Origin: Candidatus Woesebacteria bacterium
Lineage (GTDB): Bacteria; Patescibacteriota; Microgenomatia; UBA8517
DNA length: 17,943 bases
NCBI GenBank assembly: GCA_026394855.1
Contig: JAPLZT010000055.1
Location: 1-17,943, forward strand
Direction: 5' to 3'
The translations under genes and the position numbers were made by a program. The notes beneath the pieces were generated by a model, which ran no database searches, was not told where the DNA came from, and was given only the letters and a program-made list of their open reading frames with translations. Shown piece after piece: positions 1 to 13,232 of the stretch; position 1 is the stretch's first letter, and every line of letters begins with the position of its first letter.

Positions 1-144
1 TAGGGATCTTTTGGTGGGAAGAGGAATTGGGCCTACTACCTTTGCACTGGTTGCAAGAGCCGCTTCGATTATCTTTGCAGCTGCTTCATCTATGACCCTA
101 TGGTCGTAGCTCTTAAGCTTGACTCTTAATCTTCCAGTTGGCAT
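1..144 (-). CDS. rpsJ: 30S ribosomal protein S10, N-terminal part (runs off the left edge)
   Basis: The minus strand encodes 48 codons from an ATG at 144-142 to the window edge. The product starts MPTGRLRVKLKSYDHRVIDE and reaches a GPIPLPTK motif, which is typical of S10. S10 is a small-subunit head protein and, as NusE, a partner in antitermination complexes. The start is supported by GAGG at 155-152, seven bases upstream, one of the few good Shine-Dalgarno sites in the window. The gene follows the tuf stop by 26 bases with no visible promoter or terminator between, so it is probably co-transcribed with tuf as the first gene of an S10-type ribosomal cluster. Only the first half of the protein is visible. 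The identification is from the conserved motif. Confidence 0.95.
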   Translation of the reverse strand, partial: MPTGRLRVKLKSYDHRVIDEAAAKIIEAALATSAKVVGPIPLPTKRSL

Positions 145-151
145 ATATAAG

Positions 152-155
152 CCTC
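152..155 (-). promoter_or_regulatory. Shine-Dalgarno site of rpsJ
   Basis: GAGG on the minus strand, seven bases before the rpsJ ATG. It fixes the rpsJ start. It stands out because tuf, rpsG, rpsL, rpoB and fusA have no comparable site at normal spacing. Confidence 0.7.
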
Positions 156-170
156 AATTTAAGGTGCAAC

Positions 171-1370
171 TTAGGCAAGAATCTTGGTGATGGCTCCGGC
201 ACCGACCGTGCTACCACCTTCACGAATAGCAAATCTAAATCCTTCTTCCATGGCAACGGGCTGGATAAGTTCAACCGTCATCTTTGCGGAATCTCCGGGC
301 ATGACCATTTCAATTCCTGTTGGAAGCGTAACAATTCCTGTAATATCAGCGGTTTTTACAAAGAATTGCGGTTTATAACCCGTAAAGAATGGTGTGTGGC
401 GTCCGCCTTCCTCTTTAGAAAGAATGTAAACTTCTGCTTCAAATTTGGTATGAGGAGTGATTGTTCCCGGCTTTGCAAGAACTTGTCCTCTTTCTACATC
501 ATCTTTTTCAATTCCTCTTAAAAGTACTCCTACATTGTCTCCCGCCTGAGTTTCATCAAGTGTTTTTCTGAACATTTCAAGACCTGTTACGACTGATTTC
601 TTGGTTTCTCTAATTCCAACAATTTCAATTTCTTCATTGACCTTTAACTTTCCTCTCTCAACCCTTCCTGTAACAACAGTTCCTCTTCCTTTAATTGCGA
701 AAATGTCCTCAACCGGCATTAAAAACGGCTTCTCTATATCTCTCTTCGGTTCAGGAATATAATTATCAACTGCATCCATAAGCTCCATTATTTTCTTCTC
801 TGCTTCGGCGTCCCCTTCAAGAGCTTTAAGAGCTGAACCTCTAATTACAGGAATTTCATCTCCGGGATATTCGTATTTCTTTAGAAGTTCTCTAACATCA
901 GCCTCAACCAAGTCAATAATCTCTTTGTCATCGACTGTGTCGCATTTGTTAAGAAAAACGACCAGCGCCGGAACATTGACTTGTCTGGCTAAAATTACGT
1001 GTTCCCTTGTCTGAGGCATTGGCCCATCCGCTGCTGAAATTACCAAAATTGCTCCATCCATTTGAGCTGCTCCCGTAATCATGTTTTTGATGTAATCTGC
1101 ATGTCCCGGAGCATCGATATGGGCATAGTGCCTCTTGGCTGTTTCATACTCAATGTGGGAGATATTAATTGTAACTCCTCTTTCTTTTTCTTCTGGAGCA
1201 TTATCAATATCTTCAAACTTATATGCTTTTGTTTTATTTCCCGGCTGCTTTGCCAAAACAGTGGTAATTGCTGAAGTTAAAGTTGTCTTACCATGATCAA
1301 CATGACCGATGGTTCCGACATTAACATGCGGCTTTGTTCTTTCGTATTTTTGTTTTGCTTCCCCTGCCAT
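171..1370 (-). CDS. tuf: Elongation factor Tu
   Basis: This 399-residue protein is a full-length EF-Tu, the GTPase that delivers aminoacyl-tRNA to the ribosome. G1 is GHVDHGKT (22-29), the switch I threonine lies in GVTI (about 65-68), G3 is DAPGH (86-90) with the catalytic histidine at 90, G4 is NKCD (141-144) and G5 lies in GSALKALEG (about 178-186). The C-terminal barrels end in a typical [11 protein letters not shown]3 has alanine where many EF-Tu proteins have cysteine. The N-terminus [15 protein letters not shown] resembles that of the fusA product (MAGEVQKKK). The gene heads a transcript with its own promoter region at 1388-1479 and is followed closely by rpsJ. In the usual str operon tuf lies directly after fusA; here about 1.5 kb of accessory sequence separates them, which fits the need for a separate promoter. 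No strong Shine-Dalgarno site is seen; an AGG lies about 14 bases upstream. Confidence 0.98.
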   Translation of the reverse strand: MAGEAKQKYERTKPHVNVGTIGHVDHGKTTLTSAITTVLAKQPGNKTKAYKFEDIDNAPEEKERGVTINISHIEYETAKRHYAHIDAPGHADYIKNMITGAAQMDGAILVISAADGPMPQTREHVILARQVNVPALVVFLNKCDTVDDKEIIDLVEADVRELLKKYEYPGDEIPVIRGSALKALEGDAEAEKKIMELMDAVDNYIPEPKRDIEKPFLMPVEDIFAIKGRGTVVTGRVERGKLKVNEEIEIVGIRETKKSVVTGLEMFRKTLDETQAGDNVGVLLRGIEKDDVERGQVLAKPGTITPHTKFEAEVYILSKEEGGRHTPFFTGYKPQFFVKTADITGIVTLPTGIEMVMPGDSAKMTVELIQPVAMEEGFRFAIREGGSTVGAGAITKILA

Positions 1371-1387
1371 TTTAATTAATTAACCTA

Positions 1388-1405
1388 GGTTGTAATTATA
1401 CAACC
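1388..1405 (-). promoter_or_regulatory. Inverted repeat in the tuf leader containing a second possible -10 (P2)
   Basis: GGTTGTA and TACAACC (seven-base perfect arms) flank a four-base loop at 1395-1398. On the minus strand it contains TATAAT (1400-1395) preceded by TTG; a weak -35 TTGTTT lies at 1423-1418 with a 17-base spacer. It may be a second tuf promoter, a leader hairpin, or a protein site. A ten-base palindrome, AACCTAGGTT (1383-1392), overlaps its proximal arm, so the two folds would be mutually exclusive in RNA. Confidence 0.5.
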
Positions 1406-1413
1406 CGCCTTTC

Positions 1414-1438
1414 AAAGAAACAAGGGCAACTAGCCCTT
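1414..1438 (-). promoter_or_regulatory. tuf leader hairpin with U-rich tail
   Basis: On the minus strand AAGGGC (1438-1433), loop TAGTT and GCCCTT (1427-1422) make a six-base-pair perfect stem. It is followed by GTTTCTTT (1421-1414). It lies just inside the transcript expected from the upstream promoter. It looks like a weak intrinsic terminator or attenuator, or a 5' stabilising hairpin. Confidence 0.5.
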
Positions 1439-1449
1439 ACTAACTTGAT

Positions 1450-1479
1450 ATTATATCCGAGGCTAAATAAGGCTGTCAA
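1450..1479 (-). promoter_or_regulatory. Consensus promoter P1 of tuf
   Basis: The minus strand carries TTGACA (1479-1474), an 18-base spacer and TATAAT (1455-1450), both hexamers perfect matches to the housekeeping sigma consensus. Expected transcription start is near 1443, giving a leader of about 70 bases before the tuf ATG. The -35 lies within the divergent upstream region of the plus-strand gene at 1512. Confidence 0.8.
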
Positions 1480-1490
1480 CACCCAAAATA

Positions 1491-1499
1491 TGCTACAAT
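1491..1499 (+). promoter_or_regulatory. Extended -10 of the rightward gene
   Basis: TGCTACAAT is a TGn-extended -10 element. A poor -35 (CTGTCA, 1473-1478, 15-base spacing) overlaps the tuf P1 -35 on the other strand. Transcription would begin near 1506, about six bases before the GTG start, so the message would be nearly leaderless. Confidence 0.45.
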
Positions 1500-1511
1500 A
1501 TTCTGAAGATT

Positions 1512-2141
1512 GTGAAAGCTAAGAAAACAGGCATTGGTTTAATTCCATTGATAATTTTTGCTCTTTTTTTGTCTCTTATTTTTCTTACCTCGCACTTATA
1601 CCCATTATATTTCTACACCGCATATATTTCCCTTAAGGATTCTAGCGACTCCAACTTAAATCTTAGGTTAAACGAAGATATTAATGTTGGTAATGTATTT
1701 TCAGACAAAAAACCGTCCACTGATTGGAAATTAATCGAGACTAATCACTTTAGATTATATGCACCAAAAAACTGGCTAGTTGGGTCTATTACTGACGGTA
1801 GTGAAGAATATATAGGCCTCTCCAAAAAGCTTGTTGATGGAAAAGATTGGAATTTTGCTATAAATATGGGTAGAGAAAAAACGCTTAGAGATTCGCTTGT
1901 CGCCAAAGTGAAAGATATTGAACTCATTCAACACGAAATACCCCAATACAGAGATCCAACATACAGACAATTTTGTCGTATAAATTTCTCCAATTATCAT
2001 GGATTTTTACTAATTGATACTATATTCTTCACTCACAAGGGAAAAGTATATGAAGTATATTTAGACCCTTCTCTGGGTTCCACCAACGAGGATTTCCTTA
2101 AGATTCTGTCTACCTTAGAAATTAAGATTAATTTCCCCTAG
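1512..2141 (+). CDS. Membrane-anchored protein of unknown function, possibly PsbP/Mog1-like
   Basis: The only rightward gene, 209 codons from GTG at 1512; no other start codon lies nearby in frame and the next methionine is deep in the protein. Residues about 8-30 form one hydrophobic segment after a short basic N-terminus (MKAKKTG), with no lipobox cysteine. This predicts a signal anchor with the remainder outside the membrane. The soluble part has FRLYAPKNW near residue 85 and a C-terminal pattern GKVYEVYLDP...EDFLKILSTLEI, which resembles PsbP/Mog1-like (DUF1795-type) extracytoplasmic proteins. That is a pattern impression, not a proven family. It converges on the vapC-type gene with 26 bases between stops, and its last 14 bases overlap, antisense, the fossil end of fusA at 2128-2157. 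It interrupts the expected fusA-tuf linkage. Function unknown. Confidence 0.7.
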   Translation: MKAKKTGIGLIPLIIFALFLSLIFLTSHLYPLYFYTAYISLKDSSDSNLNLRLNEDINVGNVFSDKKPSTDWKLIETNHFRLYAPKNWLVGSITDGSEEYIGLSKKLVDGKDWNFAINMGREKTLRDSLVAKVKDIELIQHEIPQYRDPTYRQFCRINFSNYHGFLLIDTIFFTHKGKVYEVYLDPSLGSTNEDFLKILSTLEIKINFP

Positions 2142-2157
2142 CCATCTCAACCTTGCC
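2128..2157 (-). pseudogene. Fossil 3' end of a second fusA
   Basis: Read on the minus strand this segment encodes GKVEMARGN then TAA. The live fusA ends GKVEMARGNG then TAA (2882-2850). The nine shared codons differ at five positions, all third-base synonymous (AAA/AAG, GTG/GTT, GCG/GCT, AGA/AGG, AAC/AAT). The two copies lie exactly 725 bases apart in the same orientation and bracket the vapBC cassette. Similarity stops at the codon before GGC. This is the pattern expected of a remnant of a once-functional homologous gene end, not a chance match. Confidence 0.8.
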
Positions 2158-2167
2158 AGTACAAAAT

Positions 2168-2560
2168 TTACCAAATAGTTTCTGATGGGAATAAAGACCT
2201 TAAAACTTTATCTTTCGTAACCAACGAAGAGCCGGATATCTTGGCTGTCGCGATAACTATTCGGTCATGAATATTTATCTCTATAGGCAACTCAAAACAA
2301 GTTTTCAAAACTTCTTCTTCTAGAGGGATAATAATAAACTCCGCCCTTTTCAAGAAGTCCACAAACTCGGAAAAAACAAATTTACTATCTTTTAAGCTTA
2401 GATGAAACGCCTCAAGAAGAACAATTGATGGAATAAAGGCAACTATACTACCAGCAAATGCCTCATCTAAAATCAATTTGGCTTTTTCGGAAAGAGTTTT
2501 ACTTTCTCTAAAATACCAAACCAAAGGATGTGTATCGAAACAATATTTAGGCAAGCTCAT
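2168..2560 (-). CDS. VapC-type PIN-domain ribonuclease toxin
   Basis: A 130-residue PIN-domain protein. The four acidic positions expected of the family are present: D9 in FDTHPLVW, E50 in SIVLLEAFHL, D99 in HDRIVIATA and D117 in TKDK. They would coordinate magnesium in a ribonuclease site, so the toxin looks intact. VapC toxins usually cut tRNA or rRNA; the target here cannot be told. The ATG at 2560 lies 14 bases inside the end of the upstream antitoxin gene, the normal coupled arrangement of a type II toxin-antitoxin pair. The gene ends eight bases before the fossil fusA tail. Placement directly behind an essential translation gene is unusual. Alternative: a PIN-domain protein with another role, but the pairing makes the toxin reading strong. 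Confidence 0.9.
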   Translation of the reverse strand: MSLPKYCFDTHPLVWYFRESKTLSEKAKLILDEAFAGSIVAFIPSIVLLEAFHLSLKDSKFVFSEFVDFLKRAEFIIIPLEEEVLKTCFELPIEINIHDRIVIATAKISGSSLVTKDKVLRSLFPSETIW

Positions 2561-2804
2561 TTACTATTTTATCCCAGCTTGAGGTAACCTCATCAATATC
2601 TTTGTCGGTAATTTTTGAGTCTTTAAAAATTCCATAAGGGGTTTTAAAACTCTTTTTCTCCCCAAACAAAATCGTCTTTTTTTGAACAAAATCTTGAAGA
2701 TACCTATTAACTACTGCTGTTAAGGTTAAACCTAAATCTGCAGCTGTTTTTTGAGCTTGAGCTTTCAATTTTGAATCCGCTTTAACAATAATCGTACTTG
2801 TCAT
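2547..2804 (-). CDS. Ribbon-helix-helix antitoxin (RelB/DinJ-like) of the PIN toxin
   Basis: About 85 residues from ATG at 2804. The first 45 residues (MTSTIIVKADSKLKAQAQKT through DFVQKK) follow the RelB/DinJ ribbon-helix-helix pattern: a beta strand with alternating polar residues, helix 1, GLTLTA turn, helix 2. The acidic, flexible C-terminus (ITDKDIDEVTSSWDKIV) is suited to wrap around the toxin. An upstream in-frame ATG at 2840 would add twelve residues (MTEYIHYIYFIY), but it lies inside the -35 of a strong promoter, so 2804 is preferred. The transcript would begin two or three bases before this ATG, so translation would be leaderless. The gene overlaps its toxin by 14 bases. The antitoxin probably represses its own promoter, where phased repeats are visible. 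Confidence 0.85.
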   Translation of the reverse strand: MTSTIIVKADSKLKAQAQKTAADLGLTLTAVVNRYLQDFVQKKTILFGEKKSFKTPYGIFKDSKITDKDIDEVTSSWDKIVNELA

Positions 2805-2832
2805 ATATATGAAGTATATATAATGTATATAT
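2804..2832. repeat. Three TATATAT heptamers at 11-base phase: candidate antitoxin operator
   Basis: TATATAT begins at 2804, 2815 and 2826, exactly 11 bases apart, covering the spacer, the -10 and the start codon of the antitoxin gene. The two outer copies are parts of GTATATAT direct repeats (2814-2821 and 2825-2832). Ribbon-helix-helix antitoxins often bind tandem sites on one face of the helix. The AT richness means chance cannot be ruled out. Confidence 0.45.
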
Positions 2833-2840
2833 TCTGTCAA
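2813..2840 (-). promoter_or_regulatory. Promoter of the vapBC-type pair
   Basis: TTGACA (2840-2835), 16-base spacer, TATACT (2818-2813). It begins ten bases after the fusA stop, so the cassette carries its own promoter. The expected start of transcription is two to three bases before the antitoxin ATG at 2804. Confidence 0.75.
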
Positions 2841-2849
2841 GACCTGAGG

Positions 2850-5027
2850 TTATCCGTTTCCTCTCGCCATCTCCACTTTGCCGGCTTTGGCGACAATGCC
2901 TTCGGCAATGTTTCTGGGAACTTCTTCATAGTGGGAAGGCTCCATATAATATGAAGCTCTTCCTTGTGATATTGATCTTAACTTTGTTGCATATCCTGAA
3001 AGTTCAGCAAGAGGAACTTGAGCTAATATTACTGTCATGGTTCCTCTTTGTTCCGTTCCTTGAATCTGAGCCCTTTTAGAAGATATATCTCCAATAACAT
3101 CTCCCATAAATTCATCCGGGGTTGAAACCTCAACCTTCATAATGGGTTCAAGTAAACACATATCTGCGCGTCTCGCGGCTTCTTCTACTGCCAAGCTTCC
3201 TGCAATCTTAAAGGCCATTTCGGAAGAATCAACTTCATGGAAGCTTCCGTCAAAAACAGCCACTTTAATATCAACCATGGGATAACCCGCCATAATTCCA
3301 TTTTCCAGTTTTTCCTTAACTCCTTTTTCAATAGGTGAAATAAACTCTTGAGGAATTGATCCTCCTTTAATTTCACTTACAAACTTAAATCCTTCACCTC
3401 TTCCCAAAGGTTCAATGCGAAGTAAACAATGTCCATATTGTCCATGTCCCCCGGTTTGCCTGATATACTTTCCTTCTCCTTCTGCAATTTTTCTGATTGT
3501 TTCTTTATACGCTACCTGTGGCGCCCCCGTCGTAGCCTCAACGCTAAATTCCCTCTTCATTCTGTCAACCAGAACTTCTAATTGGAGTTCTCCCATTCCC
3601 GAAATAATTGTCTGTCCGGTTTCTGCATTTGATTTAATTCTAAAGGTTGGATCTTCATCAGAAAGTTTATTTAAGGCAAGTCCCATTTTTTCCTGATCGG
3701 ATTTCGTGGCAGGTTCTATAGCAAGAGAAATAACAGGTTCAGGAAAGGTAATTGATTCAAGTAAAATCGGATGTCCCGGATCGCAAAGAGTATGCCCCGT
3801 TGTTGTCTCTTTAAGTCCAACCGCAGCCACAATTTCCCCCGCAAAAGCATCTTCGATAAGTTCTCTTTGATCCGCATGAAGAAGAACCAATTTGCCTATT
3901 CTTTCTGTTGTTTGTTTGGTCGCATTATAGACAACCTGGCCTGAGGATAATTTTCCTGAGTAAATTCTAAGATAAACCAAGCGCCCCACATGAGGGTCAG
4001 TCATTACCTTAAAAGCAACCGCCGAAAAAGTATCCTCTGCTTTTCTTTGTCTAATTTCTTTTTCTCCTGTTTTAGAATTTATTCCTTCAACAGGAGGAAG
4101 GTCCAACGGAGACGGAAGATATTCAATTACCCCATCAAGTATAAGTTGAGTTTCTGCCGTACGGTTATCTCCCCCGAATATGGGGAAAAACTTACCCGTT
4201 ATTACTCCTTTTCTAATTGCCCTCTTAAGAAGAATCTCATCGGGTTCCTGACCCTCAAGGAATTTATTTAAAGCTTCATCATCAAATTCGGATACCTTTT
4301 CAATAAGTTCAGCCCTATATTTCTTTGCGGATTCCAATAAATCTGCCGGAATTTCTTCTTCAGTAAGTTTATTATCCTCAATTGCTTTATAAGTCAAAGC
4401 TTTCATTCTTATAAGATCAACTACTCCCCTATGTTCATGTTCAAGGCCAATGGGAATTACAACCGGGGCGGCATTAGCTCCAAGTCTTTCTTTAATGGAC
4501 TTTAAACTGGCTTCAAAATCAGCCCCAATCAAATTTAATTTATTTAAAACACAGATTCTGGGAACTTTATATTTATCAGCCTGACGCCAGACAGTTTCAG
4601 ATTGACTCTCAACTCCGGTTCTGCCGTCAAAAACCATTAAAGCTCCATCCAAAACTCTTAAACTTCTTTCAACTTCTGCGGTAAAATCAATATGACCGGG
4701 GGTATCAATAATATTTATTCTATAGCGGCCATCCTCAACTGAAGATTTACTCTTTAAATCCCAAAAGGTGGTAATTGCTGCGGAAACTATAGTAATTCCT
4801 CTTTCTCTTTCCTGCGCCATCCAGTCGGTAACCGTAGTTCCTTCATCAACAGAACCTAATCTGTAAGTTTTGCCTGTTTCAAAAAGAATTCTTTCTGTAG
4901 TTGTAGTTTTTCCGGCATCAATATGGGCAATAATGCCCATATTTCTGATTTTATCCAATGGAACATCGCGATCCTTTGTGATCGTCATTACCATTGCACT
5001 CTTTTTCTTTTGCACTTCTCCCGCCAT
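2850..5027 (-). CDS. fusA: Elongation factor G
   Basis: A 725-residue EF-G, the translocase GTPase of the ribosome. The P-loop is AHIDAGKT (34-41), switch I includes GITI (77-80) and G3 is DTPGH (108-112). Domains II to V follow in order, with HGQYGH and PDEFMGDVIGD motifs near the C-terminus. The length is close to normal plus an N-terminal tail of about 20 residues (MAGEVQKKK...). Oddity: the G4 position reads NKLN (162-165) in the context CVLNKLNLIGADF, where EF-G normally has NKMDR-GADF; the guanine-specifying aspartate is asparagine, codon AAT at 4535-4533. The gene has its own promoter and a leader hairpin, and follows rpsG after a 253-base gap. Its 3' end is duplicated as a fossil beyond vapBC. 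Start at 5027 is chosen for the tuf-like MAGE terminus; methionines 12 and 14 are alternatives. Confidence 0.97.
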   Translation of the reverse strand: MAGEVQKKKSAMVMTITKDRDVPLDKIRNMGIIAHIDAGKTTTTERILFETGKTYRLGSVDEGTTVTDWMAQERERGITIVSAAITTFWDLKSKSSVEDGRYRINIIDTPGHIDFTAEVERSLRVLDGALMVFDGRTGVESQSETVWRQADKYKVPRICVLNKLNLIGADFEASLKSIKERLGANAAPVVIPIGLEHEHRGVVDLIRMKALTYKAIEDNKLTEEEIPADLLESAKKYRAELIEKVSEFDDEALNKFLEGQEPDEILLKRAIRKGVITGKFFPIFGGDNRTAETQLILDGVIEYLPSPLDLPPVEGINSKTGEKEIRQRKAEDTFSAVAFKVMTDPHVGRLVYLRIYSGKLSSGQVVYNATKQTTERIGKLVLLHADQRELIEDAFAGEIVAAVGLKETTTGHTLCDPGHPILLESITFPEPVISLAIEPATKSDQEKMGLALNKLSDEDPTFRIKSNAETGQTIISGMGELQLEVLVDRMKREFSVEATTGAPQVAYKETIRKIAEGEGKYIRQTGGHGQYGHCLLRIEPLGRGEGFKFVSEIKGGSIPQEFISPIEKGVKEKLENGIMAGYPMVDIKVAVFDGSFHEVDSSEMAFKIAGSLAVEEAARRADMCLLEPIMKVEVSTPDEFMGDVIGDISSKRAQIQGTEQRGTMTVILAQVPLAELSGYATKLRSISQGRASYYMEPSHYEEVPRNIAEGIVAKAGKVEMARGNG

Positions 5028-5040
5028 GTATCTATTCTAA

Positions 5041-5064
5041 CAAAAACAAACTTCCCTTCGGAAG
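5041..5064 (-). promoter_or_regulatory. fusA leader hairpin with U-rich tail
   Basis: CTTCC (5064-5060), loop GAAG, GGAAG (5055-5051), then TTTGTTTTTG (5050-5041) on the minus strand. The predicted transcript begins almost at the foot of this stem. It resembles a weak intrinsic terminator or attenuator, or a 5' cap-like hairpin, 14 bases before the fusA ATG. Confidence 0.5.
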
Positions 5065-5072
5065 CACTTGTG

Positions 5073-5101
5073 ATTCTATCAATATATCAGGTTCAAATCA
5101 A
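5073..5101 (-). promoter_or_regulatory. Promoter of fusA
   Basis: TTGATT (5101-5096), 17-base spacer, TAGAAT (5078-5073) preceded by TGA, forming an extended -10. Expected start near 5066, giving a leader of about 40 bases. Another weak possibility, TTGACT (5162-5157) with TTTAAA (5139-5134), starts inside the palindrome upstream. Confidence 0.6.
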
Positions 5102-5155
5102 CGATCAAATAGCACCAGACATGAAAATCAAGTTTTAAATAAACCAGATTTCCGC

Positions 5156-5178
5156 AAGTCAACCCGCCGGGTTGACTT
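5156..5178. repeat. Perfect 10-base inverted repeat in the rpsG-fusA gap
   Basis: Arms AAGTCAACCC (5156-5165) and GGGTTGACTT (5169-5178) surround the three-base loop GCC. It is the longest perfect palindrome seen between genes here. No T-run follows it in the direction of transcription, so it is a poor intrinsic terminator. It could be an operator, an RNA processing stem, or a folded boundary between rpsG and fusA messages. The rest of 5179-5280 shows nothing recognisable. Confidence 0.7.
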
Positions 5179-5280
5179 TAATCACTTTCTAAAATTTAAT
5201 CTTAATTTGTGAAGTGAATACATCTAAAAATGTTTGCATCTGTCCGACAAGGGTTTATTTCGAAAGAAGAATTGAGACAT

Positions 5281-5760
5281 CTACCAATTAAAATGAGAGA
5301 ATGCACGGTTGCTTTCGGCTACCCTTTCCATATCGGTTCTTCTTTTAACTGCAAGGCCTTCTCCTTTAGAGCAATCAATAATCTCTGCTGCTAATTTTTC
5401 TGCATATGTGTGAAATTCAGAGTTTGATTTGGAATTTGCAGCAATAATTATCCACCTAATTGCCAAAGATTCTTTTCTTGGTCCTCTTACGGGCATAGGA
5501 ACTTGGTAGGCTGCTCCGCCAACACGTCTTGGTCTAACTTCCATTGTCGGTCTGACATTGTCCATGGCCTGATTGAATACATTTAACGGATCGCTGTTTG
5601 TTTTTTCTTTGATTATTTCAAAAGCTCTGTAGATTTCTTTTTCGGCAACACTCTTTTTTCCATCCTTCATACTCCTATTTATTAGCTTGGTTACAACCGG
5701 GCTATTATATATAGGATCTATCTCTGTTTCTCTTATTCTTGCCGGTCCTTTTCTAGACAT
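5281..5760 (-). CDS. rpsG: 30S ribosomal protein S7
   Basis: A 159-residue protein of normal S7 length. It opens MSRKGPARIRE and contains the conserved segments RPRRVGGAAYQVP and RGPRKESLAIRW, ending with the RTDMERVAESNRAF stretch that forms the 3' major-domain and mRNA exit contacts. S7 nucleates assembly of the small-subunit head and in enterobacteria represses its own operon. The gene follows rpsL by 42 bases, as in the classical str operon. The upstream bases are AT-only near the start (ATTAATTAAATAT), with no Shine-Dalgarno sequence, like tuf. Nothing odd in the protein. Confidence 0.97.
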   Translation of the reverse strand: MSRKGPARIRETEIDPIYNSPVVTKLINRSMKDGKKSVAEKEIYRAFEIIKEKTNSDPLNVFNQAMDNVRPTMEVRPRRVGGAAYQVPMPVRGPRKESLAIRWIIIAANSKSNSEFHTYAEKLAAEIIDCSKGEGLAVKRRTDMERVAESNRAFSHFNW

Positions 5761-5802
5761 ATATATTTAATTAATAATTAGACTGCATCACTTCGTGCGC
5801 AA

Positions 5803-6264
5803 TTAGGCTGCAGGCGCTGGTACAGCAGCAACTGGAGCAGGAGCCGCTTTCGGGGCTCCGCTTTTCTTTGCACCATATCTGCTTCTTCCTGCCTGACGTC
5901 CCACAACTCCGGTTGTATCATACTTTCCTCTGACTATATGGTACTTAACTCCAGGAAGGTCCTTAACACGTCCTCCTCTCACCAAAACTATTGAATGCTC
6001 TGCAAGTTCATGGCCTTCTCCGGGAATATATGCTGTTACCTCCTGCTTATTGGAAAATCTGACTCTGGCCACTTTTCTTAAGGCTGAATTTGGCTTTTTG
6101 GGAGTCATTGTCCTTACGGAAAGAACAACCCCTCTTTTAAAAGGAGACGAACTCTCAGAGAATTTTCGCTCGCGAGCATTAAACCAGCGTCTTAGAGACG
6201 TTGTTTTTGTCTTTTTTATAATCTTTTTTCTTCCGTGTCTTACAAGTTGTGATACTGTTGGCAT
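5803..6264 (-). CDS. rpsL: 30S ribosomal protein S12 with internal insert and Ala/Pro tail
   Basis: A 153-residue S12, a decoding-centre protein. The conserved core is intact: [17 protein letters not shown] (from residue 54), YIPGEGH, and [13 protein letters not shown]. The lysines at the two classical streptomycin sites (K56, equivalent to E. coli K43, and the K of RVKDLPG) are retained, so the protein is of sensitive type. Compared with E. coli S12 it has about 13 extra residues before the core ([13 protein letters not shown] region, 25-37), and the usual CPQKRG motif reads SPFKRG. A tail of about 18 residues rich in alanine and proline ends the protein. The ATG lies four bases after the rpoC stop, so translation is probably coupled. 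AAAGG sits 12 bases upstream, at poor spacing. Confidence 0.96.
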   Translation of the reverse strand: MPTVSQLVRHGRKKIIKKTKTTSLRRWFNARERKFSESSSPFKRGVVLSVRTMTPKKPNSALRKVARVRFSNKQEVTAYIPGEGHELAEHSIVLVRGGRVKDLPGVKYHIVRGKYDTTGVVGRQAGRSRYGAKKSGAPKAAPAPVAAVPAPAA

Positions 6265-6268
6265 AATT

Positions 6269-13222
<6,954 letters not shown>

Positions 13223-13232
13223 CTGATACAAT

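Noticed and set aside
2168..2840. Transposon or integron cassette around vapBC
   Set aside because: No transposase, integrase, terminal inverted repeats or target-site duplication was seen. The flanking repeat is a gene end with only synonymous changes, which favours homologous recombination.
5028..5280. tRNA or small RNA gene in the rpsG-fusA gap
   Set aside because: No cloverleaf, T-loop GTTCRA pattern in proper context or CCA end was found; the gap is explained by the palindrome, the fusA promoter and the leader.
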